A DNA stretch of 64,000 nucleotides from Omphiscola glabra (GCA_964017045.1 OZ024809.1:26900618-26964617); one strand, 5' to 3'; shown: positions 40,684 through 55,100, counted from the stretch's first letter. Translations and numbers: made by a program. The notes: generated by a model from the sequence alone, not told the origin.

Positions 40684-42242
40684 TCTTGATTAATTTGTGA
40701 ACATTTTTGCTGAACAAGTGTGAAATAGTCCCAGTTGACCCCCCACAGTCCCAGTTGACCCCCACAGTCCCAGTTCAGTTGACACAATGTACACCCAAAT
40801 AGTCAGCTTTTATTTGATGATTGTTATTTTGTTTTGGACCATATTTGAGTTGATTAGCTGTGCACAGTAAGTTCTACTGATCATATCAGATTTGCTAAAT
40901 ATAAACCCATATGTGTATTGTGTGCAGCTCAAAGTGCTCATCAAACACAGATTGCTACTTCATCATCATCTTTCTTGGTGTGCTGGGGGGGGGGGGGGGG
41001 ATTGATTGTTCACTGACTTGAAACTTATGAAATATTTAATTTGTTAATTTGATTTGTATATAACATTTTTTCTTCATTTGAGTTACATTTTGTTTTCCTT
41101 GATGAATTAAAAATGTGCTATGTTGAGTCAAAGTTTGATGCTGGTAATCATTATGATATCCTGTATATTTGGGAATGATATTGTTATTCATCTTGTTATT
41201 CGGAAAGGCTGAAGTTTTTTGCTTCACTTGTCTTTTGTTCTTCATTCAGCATTCAAAGATTAAGTAACTCATCTCAACTGTTGGAATGTTTGTTACCGGG
41301 CCAAGAAAGTCACACCAGATACAATTCAGTTACTCCCCCTGCCACCCAACCTTTCAGAAATCTACAGAATTCGTTTGTTTTTCTCATTGTTACAAACTCG
41401 TTCCACCACCATGTCATGTCTTCAAGATGTTGGCTATAGTTTACTTTTATTTTTATTTATTTTTTTTTTGTGGTGGGGGTGTTGTTCCCCCCCCCCCCTC
41501 GACTAGTTTGAAAAAGTCGATTTGATGTCAGGGTCATAAGTGTCTACCACATGTCATGCCATCTCTGTGACACATGCCACCTCAGTGACACATGTCATCT
41601 CAGTGATAAATGATGAGAGTATTTCATGTCCTCAATCAGATTGTAGTAGGTTTTTGTTAAAGGTAAATAAGAATACGCCAGATGATTTTAGCATTAGATT
41701 GAAAAAAAAAAACAGTTTTATTAATGGATTCATGGCTCGGTATTTATTTCAATCAGAGTGATTGGATTGTTTGATAAATAGATATTATTTTTATCATCTC
41801 TAGTCAAGAGAATGTTTAAGTTTCTAAACTAACAAGATGGCTGACATGAAATATTTGGGTCATTAAAAGATGACCCACTTTGACGTAAGCCTCGTGATAA
41901 AATCAGTTTTGCTTTAAGGGAGACAATTTTATATTTGAAGTGCTCGACTAACTTCGGTGTTAATTGGTCCTCGGCTCAAGGCTAATTCCTTAATACTTGT
42001 AAATCCTGTGGTCAGTCTCCTTGGCAGCTGCCAGGTTGACCTAATGAAAGCAGCCGTCTGCATATCTTTAGGATTTTCCACTTTAACGATAAAGACATTT
42101 TGTCTACATATCTGGTTTTTGTTTTTTTCAGTTTCATGTTTTAAAACTTGGCTCAAATTATGATTCCTTAGAATCCCTTGAAATGTTTTTGAAAAGAAAG
42201 ATGAAATTGCAAATTAAGTTTGCCTTGGATTTGTTTAGCCAA
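40684..42242. other. AT-rich downstream sequence
   Basis: Poly-G near 40986, poly-C near 41487, and short acatgtcat/tcagtgac repeats near 41550-41610. No coding block recognised. It may be long 3' UTR or intron of the alternative isoform. Confidence 0.4.
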
Positions 42243-42484
42243 ACTGGTTTCAGTTTGATGATAAAGGCCACCATGTCATACACTGGTTTTAGTTTGATGA
42301 TAAAGGCCACCATGTCATACACTGGTTTCAGTTTGATGATAAAGGCCACCATGTCATACACTGGTTTCAGTTTGATGATAAAGGCCACCATGTCATACAC
42401 TGGTTTCAGTTTGATGATAAAGGCCACCATGTCATACACTGGTTTCAGTTTGATGATAAAGGCCACCATGTCATACACTGGTTA
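42243..42484. repeat. 39-bp tandem repeat, six copies
   Basis: Units with ggtttcagtttgatgataaa, nearly identical. Confidence 0.95.
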
Positions 42485-43109
42485 GGTGGTTTGTTCAAAT
42501 GTCAGAAATATTTTTAAAAGTTACTGTCTCATATTGTAAGCATTTTTATAGTTTTGAACAATTGACCATTAATGAAACAATCTCCTACTGTGTATGACAT
42601 CTTGAAGTAGACAATTAATTCAACTGTTCAAGTGTCAAAGTTCATGTTGTGATTTAGTGGGTTACCCCCCAATGACGACCTCATCACACAGCAAACAAAG
42701 CACAGATTTATTTATATATACATATTTACTGACCTGGTCTGTTTTAAATTTTTATCAATTGTTATAAAAGTGAAGTAAAATTCAAATGATTACTCCCTTA
42801 GCAAGACAAGTGTTCTATCAACATGCACAAACAATTTCTTTAAACTTCAAACTAGTTGTCATCTCAATGTCATTATGATGATTGAATTTTTTTTTTTTAC
42901 AAAGACTATTTTTCAATTAATAGAAATAGTATTTTATTGATTAGGTGCTGAGAAACCAGCCACAGAATAAGTGTTTAAATAGTTAAAGTATCAATAAATG
43001 TTGGTAACAGTTAGACAAATATTCATTTAGATCTCAGATGGTTCTCAAGAATTATTACTAAGAACTGCAAAATTTAGTGATTAGTTTTATATCACACTGA
43101 TTTTAACAA

Positions 43110-43322
43110 AGTTTTTGGTTGAGGAATGTCTTCTTCCAGCTGCTGTAGCTGGTTTTGGTTGAGGAATGTCTTCTTCCAGCTGCTGTAGCTGGCTTTGGTT
43201 GAGGAATGTCTTCTTCCAGCGGCTGTAGCTGGCTTTGGTTGAGGAATGACTTCTTCCAGCTGCTGTAGCTGGTTTTGGTTGAGGAATGACTTCTTCCAGC
43301 TGCTGTAGCTGGTTTTGGTTGA
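43110..43322. repeat. 40-bp tandem repeat, five copies
   Basis: Units with ggttgaggaatgtcttcttc and a tgctgtagct core. Confidence 0.94.
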
Positions 43323-44619
43323 GAGGGGTTTGATAGTGAGACTCACTTGAGAAAACTTTAAGACAGCTCATCAACTTGGGACAGACGTTCACATATGCTC
43401 CGGGCCTCGTCCATGTCATCTCCTCAGCATGTTCTAATGAAATTGTTTGCTTGTTCTGATAAAAGCCGGTATGTTGGCAATAGAAAACTCACCCTGTGAT
43501 AGCCTCGTGGAAATGGGATCAATTCAACAATGTATTTGCTAGGCATTATATTCCTGGGTGAAATTTCTGGCTGGCTTTTAAAATAAATTTTTATTCCTCC
43601 CACCTAACCCCTTTTTTTTCCCCTACCCCGATCTGTATTTACTCAAAAAATCTGTTGAGATTTCACAGCCGAGTTTATAGTTTTTAAGGTGGGCCTACTT
43701 CAGCCAGCTGACTAAATCACTAGTGGTCAATCAAATTTTGTTCATTCAATTTGAACTTGTTTGTAGATTTGACCAACAGTTATGGAATAATCCCAGATAT
43801 AAAAGGAAAGCTTATCAAGTATAAATAGATACAGCTGTTCTTGTTGGTTCAAATTTTTAAAAAAATTGTGTAATTTTTGAATGATCGAAAGCAAATGCTG
43901 AAATTTTTATAAAAGGAATAAGTGTTACATCAGGCAACAAGTGAAAAACTCAAATGTAGAGCAGTACTTTCCAAGAGCAGCAGCCAGAATTGGGAAGTGC
44001 CAACAGGGACTAGTACTTGCTGGTCTGCAGCGGAGCTCGACTCGGTCGGTGTTATTTCATTTTAATACCGTGGCTGTGGACCACTTCAGTGCAAAGCACT
44101 GCCCTACATCCATGACGATAGCTTGACTATTTAACAATACTTGACCTACCGTCACACCTAGAGCTGCTCCATGTTTTAATATCCATGTTACTTGTTAATG
44201 TAGAATCTTGTTTAAAAAGTATACAGCAAAATACTTTGAAACAAAACTAACAACAACACTAATATAAATCTTTCTATTTTCTGCTTTTAATCTGACCATG
44301 GATTTAAGATGTCTGCTTTTCTCTCCTATGTACCATTGTCTTGTGACGATGTTTTACTTTGTGTACACAAACAAATTATTTAAAGGGTGTACAGTTCCCA
44401 GACCTGTGTACATGTCTGTGTAACTAACTATAATATACATAAATATAATATATAAATACAAAAAAATATATATATTATTGTCATTATAACACTGTTTATC
44501 ATAAATGCAATTTTTTTAATGTTATGAAGATGTTGTAGAACCATCGTGTTCTTTTAAAATTGTGTACAAAATGCATTCATATTATATTTGTCTCTTATTA
44601 CAATTATATTCTGCTTCAG
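43323..44619. other. Unique sequence before the candidate alternative exon
   Basis: A less AT-rich patch at 43941-44123 has a 61-codon open frame of no recognised family. The rest is AT-rich. Confidence 0.35.
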
Positions 44620-44681
44620 TTATTTATTTTAAACATGAATCAGTCCGATAACATTTTGGTGGCCATTGCTGTTGTCCTTGC
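44620..44681 (+). CDS. FNDC3: Candidate alternative penultimate exon with hydrophobic tail
   Basis: Acceptor attctgcttcag with a pyrimidine-rich tract, then 20 codons plus two bases, then donor gc|gtaagt at 44682. It reads LFILN then MNQSDNILVAIAVVLA, a hydrophobic run that resembles the vertebrate FNDC3 C-terminal membrane start (SD followed by Val/Ile/Leu-rich). Phase 0 at its start fits the donor at 39618 in exon 22. No transcript evidence; inference. Confidence 0.4.
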
Positions 44682-45072
44682 GTAAGTGAATTATAATATT
44701 GTTTTTAATCATTAAAGATGGCTTCTTTGTTTGAGCTGTTGTTTTTTTCCTGTTTTGACTTTAAAACAAAACAACAAAATATTGAATTGATCAGTTGTAT
44801 CTTAATGAATTAATTCAGTGTAAATGAATCTTAACTGGTTCAATAAGAGAAACATTTGAGACATTACACCAACAGTTGTGAAACTGTAATGACCAGATGG
44901 AGACACATAAATTGACATGTTGATTTCATCACTGACCCTCCAATTTGCATGAGTTTTGTGTTAGGGTTAAAAGATCAGCATTTATTCTACAGTCGTGTAT
45001 GTAGAAGACATGGTCAGGATATTTGTTCCCTTTTCTTTCTGCTTTATTCTTCTATTTACTTCTTGGTCTTAG

Positions 45073-45091
45073 AATTGAGACCTGTTTTTAA
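45073..45091 (+). CDS. FNDC3: Candidate alternative terminal exon, stop codon
   Basis: Acceptor after a long pyrimidine tract (tttacttcttggtcttag). One base completes Ala, then IETCF and TAA. Joined to the previous candidate exon it gives VVLAIETCF, similar to LAVEVCLQF of the main membrane segment. AATAAA follows 33 bp later. Inference only. Confidence 0.38.
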
Positions 45092-45124
45092 TGTGAACTG
45101 GGGCTTGTGTAATCATTGTAAAAA

Positions 45125-45130
45125 AATAAA
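45125..45130 (+). promoter_or_regulatory. AATAAA polyadenylation signal candidate
   Basis: Canonical hexamer shortly after the candidate alternative stop codon, followed by T-rich sequence. It would end the alternative transcript. Confidence 0.4.
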
Positions 45131-47945
45131 CATTTAATATGCTGGTCTTCAATGCCAGATTTCTCAAGCTTTTGGAGGTAAAGTTTGATTTTTAAAATAT
45201 ATTTTTGTTCTCGTATGCTTTGGGGTTTATTATAGCTTAGTTTTTTTGTTTTTTTTTAAATTTAAACTTGAGTTTCTGTATTTGAAGAAAAATATCTTTG
45301 GTCATTTTAATGTGTAAGTGTTTTGTGCTCTTTTTAGTCATGTCTTTTAAATATTTTATTTCAAAGGGAAACAAAAATCATAAAGTAATTTATTCATCTG
45401 TTTATTTTTTAATTCACACATTGTGCAATTATTTTTTTTTCTTGTTACATGATCAAATGTGATTAAAGATTCCCTCTGTCAAAACTGTCTTACTTTCAAT
45501 TATTATCACAACTGTTATTGAGATTATTTGTGATGGAGCATCTAGCTAATAAGATATGAGAAAGATTTGGTTCAGTATGCTTCTTTTCTATCAGTCAATG
45601 GTGTTATAAAATTATGCATTTACACTACACGTATAATTTATTATGGTAATTTCAATTGGAAGAATATTCCAAGTGAAAAGATAAAATAGCATATTGTAGT
45701 TAAACAAATGTTAACATTGTAAAAAAAAAATAAATAGGATTTATAATTGTAGATTTTAGTAAAGGGCAAAATGATGCATTTAGTGACAATTAGGATAGGA
45801 ACTGTTACGACATGAACCCTTAAGTCTTTTAAGACAGTTCCCACTTCTTAAACTGAACAAATATTTGAAAGACTAGTCATGAGTTCTTTCAGTTTTTTCA
45901 CATCCTTTATATGCACTAATGGGTTGGTTTTTTTATATAAAGACTTTTCTTAGAAAATTATTTGTATTGTTTAATTAGATTAATTTCCATTCCCTGTAGA
46001 AAGCATTTTAGGAATATAAAGCAGATTTATTAGCTAGTGGGAAATAAATCCAAGACAGAAAATTAAACTCTTGTAAAAATTGTTGAAATGCTGCTTAAGG
46101 ATTTTGCTTTTGTTAAATGACAGACAAGAAAAATATAAATGGCGTAAACATTGGAAAATATTGAAGCAAAGAAGAATGAAAATAAGGAAAAAATAATCAT
46201 AGGAAAAAATTGTAATGTGGCTTACAGAGTTTTTTAAAACTTATGGGAAAGGCTAAACCAGGAAATGGGTGATTTTTGTTTTGTTTTTATTCATTGAAAA
46301 CTGTACATAAGTTTGATTTGAGGCTTTTTTTTCTCTTTGTTTCCTTCAGTAGTTAATATTGCATGAATTATTCTATCTTTATATTCAATGATTGGTTAAT
46401 CAAGCTATTTATTATATGTTATGTTTTAAAAAAAAGCACAGATCTTTATGGTTAATTCTGCATCTTTCGCTGTGTAAGGAAGATTCAAAACTTAAACTTT
46501 GCAATCAATAAAAATTAACGGAGAATTGAGATTGTTTGAATAAAAAAAAGGTAATAATGTACTGCTAATTAAATTGTATATTAATGAAACTACTTTACTT
46601 GTTCATTGGTGATGACGCACTCATAATATAATTCCGCTGTATTCAATATTTATAAACAAAACTCTTCATCTCAACATGGTCAGTAAACTTATTTATGGCT
46701 ATAAAATCCAAATTATTATTTTTTTCCTGACTAGTCATAAATTTACACAATCTTAATCTTATTTTATTTTATTTTTTCTTTAACTATAGCAAAAAGAAAT
46801 GTAAAAAATTGTTTGCAAGTAACGTTTGATATTTGAAGAATGGGAAAATGAAAGCTATTATTTGACATCCATCCCCCCCCCCCCGCGGAAACATTGTTTT
46901 TTTTCCCACCATTATTTTAATTTTTTCCTTTTTGGGCCAGACATTAATAATTTAAACAGGACAACTAGGAACAAATTAAAACCTAATATTATTTTATACT
47001 TAAATAATTCATGGTTGATAGATTTAAACAAATTAATATTTGCATTAATTATTCGGCATAAGCAAACATTTAACTGTGAGTTCTGTAACCTATTACAATT
47101 AAAAGGAAATTTGATGAGTGATAAAATAAATAACACAGAAATAAACCATTTCTGTAAGTTGTGAGTAGAAATTATAATCATAAAGAACCTGTTTCTAGAC
47201 CACTCATCTTTATTTTCCCCCTTCTTTAGTTTATTTAGTTGTTCAAATGTAAAAAAACAAAACAAATGAAATTATTGCTACATATTACCAGTTAAAGAAA
47301 AATGTTTGGTCTCTTCAGGTGACATCCTTTTTTTTTTAAATTGTCCAATGAGTTGTCTCTTCAGTCAAACATGATTTGTAGTTCCTGCATGCCTATGTGT
47401 ACATCTCTGTGAACCAACCGGACATCTGAGACTGTCAACTATGTTGTAGTTGTCAATGATTTTAGCAAGTTTTGTAAATTCCTCCTTTCATAGATGTCTC
47501 CTCCTCCCCTCTCCCCCTTATTCATGTTATTATTTCTATTGTTATTATCATTGTTATACATATTATTACTAGTGTTGTCTTTTGTTATAATTTTTTTTCT
47601 TTTTGAAAGCTGAGGTATTTTGATGTTTAAGCTTATTTTCCAATGTGGACAGCAAGTGATTAAATTTATTATAATTATTATTCAAAATAACAGCAGCATT
47701 TTCTTATCTGTTTTGACTAATATATGTGTCATGTGTTTAATATGTAATGGCAACCTCCCATCTTTGTGAGATGATTGAGCAACGTATTGGAACTTTATCA
47801 AATGGCTAACGAGGCCGATCTTGGAATGGCAGTCTCGGCTGCACTTATCGCAGTTAACCTCGACTTCTGATTAACTATGGCCTTACGTAATGCTCTTTTT
47901 GTTGCAAGGTTGTTGTTTGTTTTTTTTTGTGTGGATATCTTCCGT
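45131..47945. other. AT-rich sequence, no gene recognised
   Basis: About 2.8 kb, rich in homopolymers, with no tandem array. Open frames (up to about 117 codons near 46912-47265) look like chance frames in AT-rich DNA. Confidence 0.45.
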
Positions 47946-47949
47946 TTTA

Positions 47950-48235
47950 CTCCCTGGTATGGTGATCACCAATGATCTCCCATTAGCCTATTTCTATTTT
48001 TACTTCCCTCATGTTCCTTTTGCAAACGTCCTTAAAGCGCAGACGTGGCCGTACTATAAGTCTTGACCCATCTGCCACCTCTCCATGAGGCAGGTTTTTT
48101 TGGAATACAGTCTTCCTCCATTCTCCTTACATGGCCTAACCAGCGAAGACGCCTCTTGCTAATAGCAGAGAACATGCTGCAGATTTTGGCACATTCCAAA
48201 CTTCTGTGTTAGGCACCCTGACCTGCCACCAAATT
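47950..48235 (-). mobile_element. LINE reverse-transcriptase C-terminal relic
   Basis: The minus strand reads VPNTEV, then a frameshift, then ICSMFSAISKRRLRWLGHV with RRME, and later KDVCKRNMREVK. This is the typical C-terminal end of animal non-LTR retrotransposon RT proteins. Frameshifts and stops show that it is dead. Confidence 0.8.
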
Positions 48236-48251
48236 TGCAAAATGTGATGCA

Positions 48252-48425
48252 TACATCTTAGGTATGAGCTGCAGACATCTTAGGTATGAGCTGCAGACAT
48301 CTTAGGTATGAGCTGCAGACATCTTAGGTATGAGCTGCAGACATCTTAGGTGTGAGCGGCAGACATCTTAGGTGTGAGCTGCAGACATCTTAGGTATGAG
48401 CTGCAGACATCTTAGGTATGAGTTG
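48252..48425. repeat. 22-bp tandem repeat, eight copies
   Basis: Units of catcttaggtatgagctgca, starting within 20 bp of the LINE relic. Confidence 0.94.
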
Positions 48426-48787
48426 TTGAGTTTCACTCATGATTAGCATAAGTGTTCTAAATACAGAAGCTGATCCGAACTAATTGGGACCAGGGGTGTT
48501 TCGGTTAACCAAACACCCCCCATGGAATGGTTGCAGGAAAGAAGTTAGTGCAAAGAAATTTATACTCTTAACTCATATACGTATAAGGTAAGGGGATTCA
48601 CAGTCTGTGTATTGCTTATACAACAATGTTGTATTGTATCACTGGGCTGCGAATTGTTTTACAGTGTTTGCGATACGCAAATCAAATTCTCCATACAAAT
48701 ACCATGCCCCTTGCCTACAGTAATAATTAATCATTATAAAAACAGAAAAAGGCATTTGGAATAATTCTAAGGTTTCAGATAGGTGGT
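48426..48787. other. Unique spacer
   Basis: No feature recognised. Confidence 0.4.
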
Positions 48788-48904
48788 GTTTGGAAACTCA
48801 ACAGTTTACTCCAAGTGTTTGGAAACTCAACAGTTTACTCCAAGTGTTTGGAAACTCAACAGTTTACTCCAAGTGTTTGGAAACTCAACAGTTTACTCCA
48901 AGTC
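48788..48904. repeat. 29-bp tandem repeat, four copies
   Basis: Units of gtttggaaactcaacagttt. Same length as the large satellite downstream but unrelated in sequence. Confidence 0.94.
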
Positions 48905-49194
48905 TTTTGGACCAGATTAGAAGTGAGAAGTGTTTCAGTTTTGATGTTGCACTGCCATTAGTTTTTGAAATCTTTGGGACCTAATCGACACTGTCAGACA
49001 AGGACACTTTTGGATTATGAGAATTAGAACTACAACGACACATCCACGCAATTATAAGGTTGTCTGAGGTTGTCTGCCTTCTGACCAGGAGGAAAGGTCA
49101 GCAGATAGGAGGCAACTTGATGTAAAAATTAAACAAAAAATTGCCGTCTAAGCCAAAAGCGGTGTAGCTGTAGCCAAAATAGGCGTAGCTGTCC

Positions 49195-52100
49195 TAGCCA
49201 AGTGGCTAGGTTTTGATAGGTACGTATGGTCCAGTGGCTAGATGATAGGTACATATGGTCCAGTGGCTAGATGATATGTATGTATGGTCCAGTGGCTAGA
49301 TGATATGTATGTATGGTCAAGTGGCTAGGTGATAGGTATGTATGGTCAAGTGGCTAGATGATAGGTATGTACAGTCAAGTTTCTAGGTGATAGGTATGTA
49401 TGGTCAAGTGTCTAGGTGATAGGTATGTATAGTCAAGTGACTAGGTGATAGGTATGTATGGTCAAGTGTCTAGGTGATAGGTATGTATGGTCCAGTGGCT
49501 AGATGATAGGTATGTATGGTCCAGTGGCTAGATGATAGGTATGTATGGTCAAGTGGCTAGATGATAGGTATGTATGGTCCAGTGGCTAGGTGATAGGTAT
49601 GTATGGTCCAGTGGCTAGGTGATAGGTATGTATGGTCCAGTGGCTAGGTGATAGGTATGTATGGTCCAGTGGCTAGATGATAGGTATGTATGGTCAAGTG
49701 GCTAGATGATAGGTATGTATGGTCCAGTGGCTAGATGATAGGTATGTATGGTCCAGTGGCTAGATGATAGGTATGTATGGTCCAGTGGCTAGATGATAGG
49801 TATGTATGGTCCAGTGGCTAGATGATAGGTATGTATGGTCCAGTGGCTAGGTGATAGGTATGTATGGTCCAGTGGCTAGATGATAGGTATGTATGGTCCA
49901 GTGGCTAGATGATAGGTATGTATAGTCAAGTGGCTAGATGATAGGTATGTATGGTCCAGTGGCTAGATGATAGGTATGTATGGTCCAGTGGCTAGGTGAT
50001 AGGTATGTATAGTCAAGTGGCTAGGTGATAGGTATGTATGGTCCAGTGGCTAGATGATAGGTATGTATGGTCCAGTGGCTAGATGATAGGTATGTATGGT
50101 CCAGTGGCTAGATGATAGGTATGTATGGTTCAGTGGCTAGATGATAGGTATGTATGGTCCAGTGGCTAGATGATAGGTATGTATGGTCCAGTGGCTAGAT
50201 GATAGGTATGTATGGTCCAGTGGCTAGATGATAGGTATGTATGGTCCAGTGGCTAGGTGATAGGTATGTATGGTCCAGTGGCTAGATGATAGGTATGTAT
50301 GGTCCAGTGGCTAGATGATAGGTATGTATGGTCCAGTGGCTAGGTGATAGGTATGTATGGTCCAGTGGCTAGGTGATAGGTATGTATGGTCCAGTGGCTA
50401 GGTGATAGGTATGTATAGTCCAGTGGCTAGGTGATAGGTATGTATGGTCCAGTGGCTAGGTGATAGGTATGTATGGTCCAGTGGCTAGGTGATAGGTATG
50501 TATAGTCAAGTGGCTAGATGATAGGTATGTATGGTCCAGTGGCTAGATGATAGGTATGTATGGTCCAGTGGCTAGATGATAGGTATGTATAGTCAAGTGG
50601 CTATATGATAGGTATGTATGGTCTTGTGGCTAGATGATAGGTATGTATGGTCCAGTGGCTAGGTGATAGGATTTATATAGTCCAGTGGCTAGGTGATAGG
50701 TATGTATAGTCAAGTGGCTAGGTGATAGGTATGTATGGTCCAGTGGCTAGATTATAGGTATGTATAGTCCAGTGGCTAGGTGATAGGTATGTATGGTCCA
50801 GTGGCTAGATGATAGGTATGTATAGTCAAGTGGCTAGGTGATAGGTATGTATGGTCCAGTGGCTAGATGATAGGTATGTATGGTCCAGTGGCTAGATGAT
50901 AGGTATGTATGGTCCAGTGGCTAGGTGATAGGTATGTATGGTCCAGTGGCTAGATGATAGGTATGTATGGTCCAGTGGCTAGGTGATAGGTATGTATGGT
51001 CCAGTGGCTAGGTGATAGGTATGTATGGTCCAGTGGCTAGGTGATAGGTATGTATAGTCCAGTGGCTAGGTGATAGGTATGTATGGTCCAGTGGCTAGGT
51101 GATAGGTATGTATAGTGAAGTGGCTAGATGATAGGTATGTATGGTCCAGTGGCTAGATGATAGTTATGTATGGTCCAGTGGCTAGATGATAGGTATGTAT
51201 AGTCAAGTGGCTAGATGATAGGTATGTATGGTCAAGTGGCTAGATGATAGGTATGTATGGTCCAGTGGCTAGGTGATAGGTATGTATAGTCCGGTGGCTA
51301 GGTGATAGGTATGTATAGTCAAGTGGCTAGGTGATAGGTATGTATGGTCCAGTGGCTAGATGATAGGTATGTATAGTCCAGTGGCTAGGTGATAGGTATG
51401 TATGGTCCAGTGGCTAGATGATAGGTATGTATGGTCCAGTGGCTAGATGATAGGTATGTATGGTCCAGTGGCTAGGTGATAGGTATGTATGGTCCAGTGG
51501 CTAGGTGATAGGTATGTATGGTCCAGTGGCTAGATGATAGGTATGTATGGTCCAGTGGCTAGGTGATAGGTATGTATGGTCAAGTGGCTAGGTGATAGGT
51601 ATGTATGGTCAAGTGGCTAGATGATAGGTATGTATGGTCAAGTGACTATGAGGTAGGTATGTATGGTCCAGTGGCTAGGTGATAGGTATGTATGGTCAAG
51701 TGGCTAGGTGATAGGTATGTATAGTCAAGTGGCTAGGTGATACGTATGTATAGTCAAGTGACTAGGTGATACGTATGTATGGTCAAGTGACTAGGTGATA
51801 GGTATGTATGGTCAAGTGACTAGGTGATAGGTATGTATGGTCAAGTGGCTAGGTGATAGGTATGTATAGTCAAGTGGCTAGGTGATACGTATGTATAGTC
51901 AAGTGACTAGGTGATATGTATGTAGGGTCAAGTGACTAGGTGATAGGTATGTATGGTCAAGTGGCTAGGTGATAGGTATGTATGGTCAAGTGGCTAGGTG
52001 ATAGGTATGTATAGTCAAGTGGCTAGGTGATAGGTATGTATGGTCCAGTGTCTAGGTGATAGGTATGTATGGTCCAGTGGCTAGATGATAGGTATGTATG

Positions 52101-55100
52101 GTCAAGTGACTATGAGGTAGGTATGTATGGTCCAGTGGCTAGGTGATAGGTATGTATAGTCAAGTGGCTAGGTGATAGGTATGTATCGTCAAGTGGCTAG
52201 ATGATAGGTATGTATAGTCAAGTGGCTAGGTGATAGGTATGTATGGTCAAGTGAGTAGGTGATAGGTATGTATGGTCCAGTGGCTAGATGATAGGTATGT
52301 ATGGTCAAGTGACTATGAGGTAGGTATGTATGGTCCAGTGGCTAGGTGATAGGTATGTATAGTCAAGTGGCTAGGTGATAGGTATGTATGGTCAAGTGAC
52401 TAGGTGATAGGTATGTATAGTCAAGTGACTAGGTGATAGGTATGTATGGTCCAGTGGCAAGATGATAGGTATGTATGGTCAAGTGACTATGAGGTAGGTA
52501 TGTATGGTCCAGTGGCTAGGTGATAGGTATGTATAGTCAAGTGGCTAGGTGATAGGTATGTATGGTCAAGTGACTAGGTGATAGGTATGTATAGTCAAGT
52601 GACTAGGTGATAGGTATGTATGGTCAAGTGTCTAGGTGATAGATATGTATGGTCAAGTGACTAGGTGATAGGTATGTATGGTAAAGTGACTAGGTGATAG
52701 GTATGTATAGTCAAGTGACTAGGTGATACATATGTATGGTCAAGTGACTAGGTGATATGTATGTATAGTCAAGTGACTAGGTGATAGGTATGTATAGTCA
52801 AGTGGCTAGGTGATACGTATGTATGGTCAAGTGACTAGGTGATAGGTATGTATGGTCAAGTGGCTAGGTGATAGGTATGTATAGTCAAGTGACTAGGTGA
52901 TACGTATGTATAGTCAAGTGGCTAGGTGATAGGTATGTATGGTCAAGTGGCTAGGTGATACGTATGTATGGTCAAGTGACTAGGTGATATGTAATTATGG
53001 TCAAGTGGCTAAGTGATAAGTATGTATGGTCAAGTAACTAGGTGATAGGTATGTATGGTCAAGTGGCTAGGTGATAGGTATGTATGGTCAAGTGGCTAGG
53101 TGATAGGTATGTATGGTCAAGTGACTAGGTGATAGGTATGTATAGTCAAGTGGCTAGGTGATAGGTATGTATAGTCAAGTGGCTAGGTGATAGGTATGTA
53201 TAGTCAAGTGGCTAGGTGATACGTATGTATGGTCAAGTGACTAGGTGATAGGTATGTATGGTCAAGTGACTAGGTGATAGGTATGTATGGTCAAGTGACT
53301 AGGTGATAGGTATGTATGGTCAAGTGACTAGGTGATAGGTATGTATGGTCAAGTGACTAGGTGATAGGTATGTATAGTCAAGTGGCTAGGTGATAGGTAT
53401 GTATAGTCAAGTGGCTAGGTGATACGTATGTATGGTCAAGTGACTAGGTGATACGTATGTATGGACAAGTAGCTAGGTGATACGTATGTATAGTCAAGTG
53501 GCTAGGTGATAAGTATGTATAGTCAAGTGACTAGGTGATATGTATGTATGGTCAAGTGGCTAGGTGATAGGTATGTATGGTCAAGTGCCTAGGTGAAAGT
53601 ATGTATGGTCAAGTGGCTAGGTGATAGGTATGTATAGTCAAGTGGCTAGGTGATAGATATGTATAGTCAAGTGGCTAGGTGATAGGTATGTATAGTCAAG
53701 TGACTAGGTGATAGGTATGTATGGTCAAGTGACTAGGTGATAGATATGTATGGTCAAGTGACTAGGTGATAGGTATGTATGGTCAAGTGACTAGGTGATA
53801 GGTATGTATGGTCAAGTGACTAGGTGATAGGTATGTATGGTCAAGTGACTAGGTGATAGGTATGTATGGTCAAGTGACTAGGTGATAGGTATGTATGGTC
53901 AAGTGACTAGGTGATAGGTATGTATGGTCAAGTGACTAGGTGATAGGTATGTATGGTCAAGTGACTAGGTGATAGGTATGTATGGTCAAGTGACTAGGTG
54001 ATAGGTATGTATAGTCAAGTGGCTAGGTGATAGGTATGTATAGTCAAGTGGCTAGGTAATAGGTATGTATGGTCCAGTGGCTAGGTGATACGTATATATG
54101 GTCAAGTGACTAGGTGATAGGTATGTTTGGCCAAGTGGCTAGGTGATAGGTATGTATAGTCAAGTGGCTAGATGATAGGTATGTATGGTCAAGTGACTAT
54201 GAGGTAGGTATGTATGGTCCAGTGGCCAGGGTGATAGGTATGTATAGTCAAGTGACTATGAGGTAGGTATGTATGGTCCAGTGGCTAGGTGATAGGTATG
54301 TATAGTCAAGTGGCTAGGTGATAGGTATGTATGGTCAAGTGGCTAGATGATAGGTATGTATGGTCAAGTGGCTAGGTGATAGGTATGTATGGTCAAGTGA
54401 CTAGGTGCTAGGTATGTATAGTCAAGTGACTAGGTGATAGGTATGTATGGTCCAGTGGCTAGATGATAGGTATGTATGGTCAAGTGACTATGAGGTAGGT
54501 ATGTATGGTCCAGTGGCTAGGTGATAGGTATGTATAGTCAAGTGGCTAGGTGATAGGTATGTATGGTCAAGTGACTAGGTGATAGGTATGTATAGTCAAG
54601 TGACTAGGTGATAGGTATGTATGGTCAAGTGTCTAGGTGATAGATATGTATGGTCAAGTGACTAGGTGATAGGTATGTATGGTAAAGTGACTAGGTGATA
54701 GGTATGTATAGTCAAGTGACTAGGTGATACATATGTATGGTCAAGTGACTAGGTGATAGGTATGTATAGTCAAGTGACTAGGTGATAGGTATGTATAGTC
54801 AAGTGGCTAGGTGATACGTATGTATGGTCAAGTGACTAGGTGATAGGTATGTATGGTCAAGTGGCTAGGTGATAGGTATGTATAGTCAAGTGACTAGGTG
54901 ATACGTATGTATAGTCAAGTGGCTAGGTGATAGGTATGTATGGTCAAGTGGCTAGGTGATAAGTATGTATAGTCAAGTGGTTAGGTGATAGGTATGTATG
55001 GTCAAGTGGCTAGGTGATAGGTATGTATAGTCAAGTGGCTAGGTGATAGGTATGTATAGTCAAGTGGCTAGGTGATAGGTATGTATAGTCAAGTAACTAG

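Noticed and set aside
43941..44126. A 61-codon open frame in a GC-richer patch
   Set aside because: No recognisable family, splice partner or repeat; likely chance.
46826..47265. Open frames of 112 and 117 codons on opposite strands
   Set aside because: AT-rich composition, Asn/Lys/Phe/Ile bias and mutual overlap point to chance frames.
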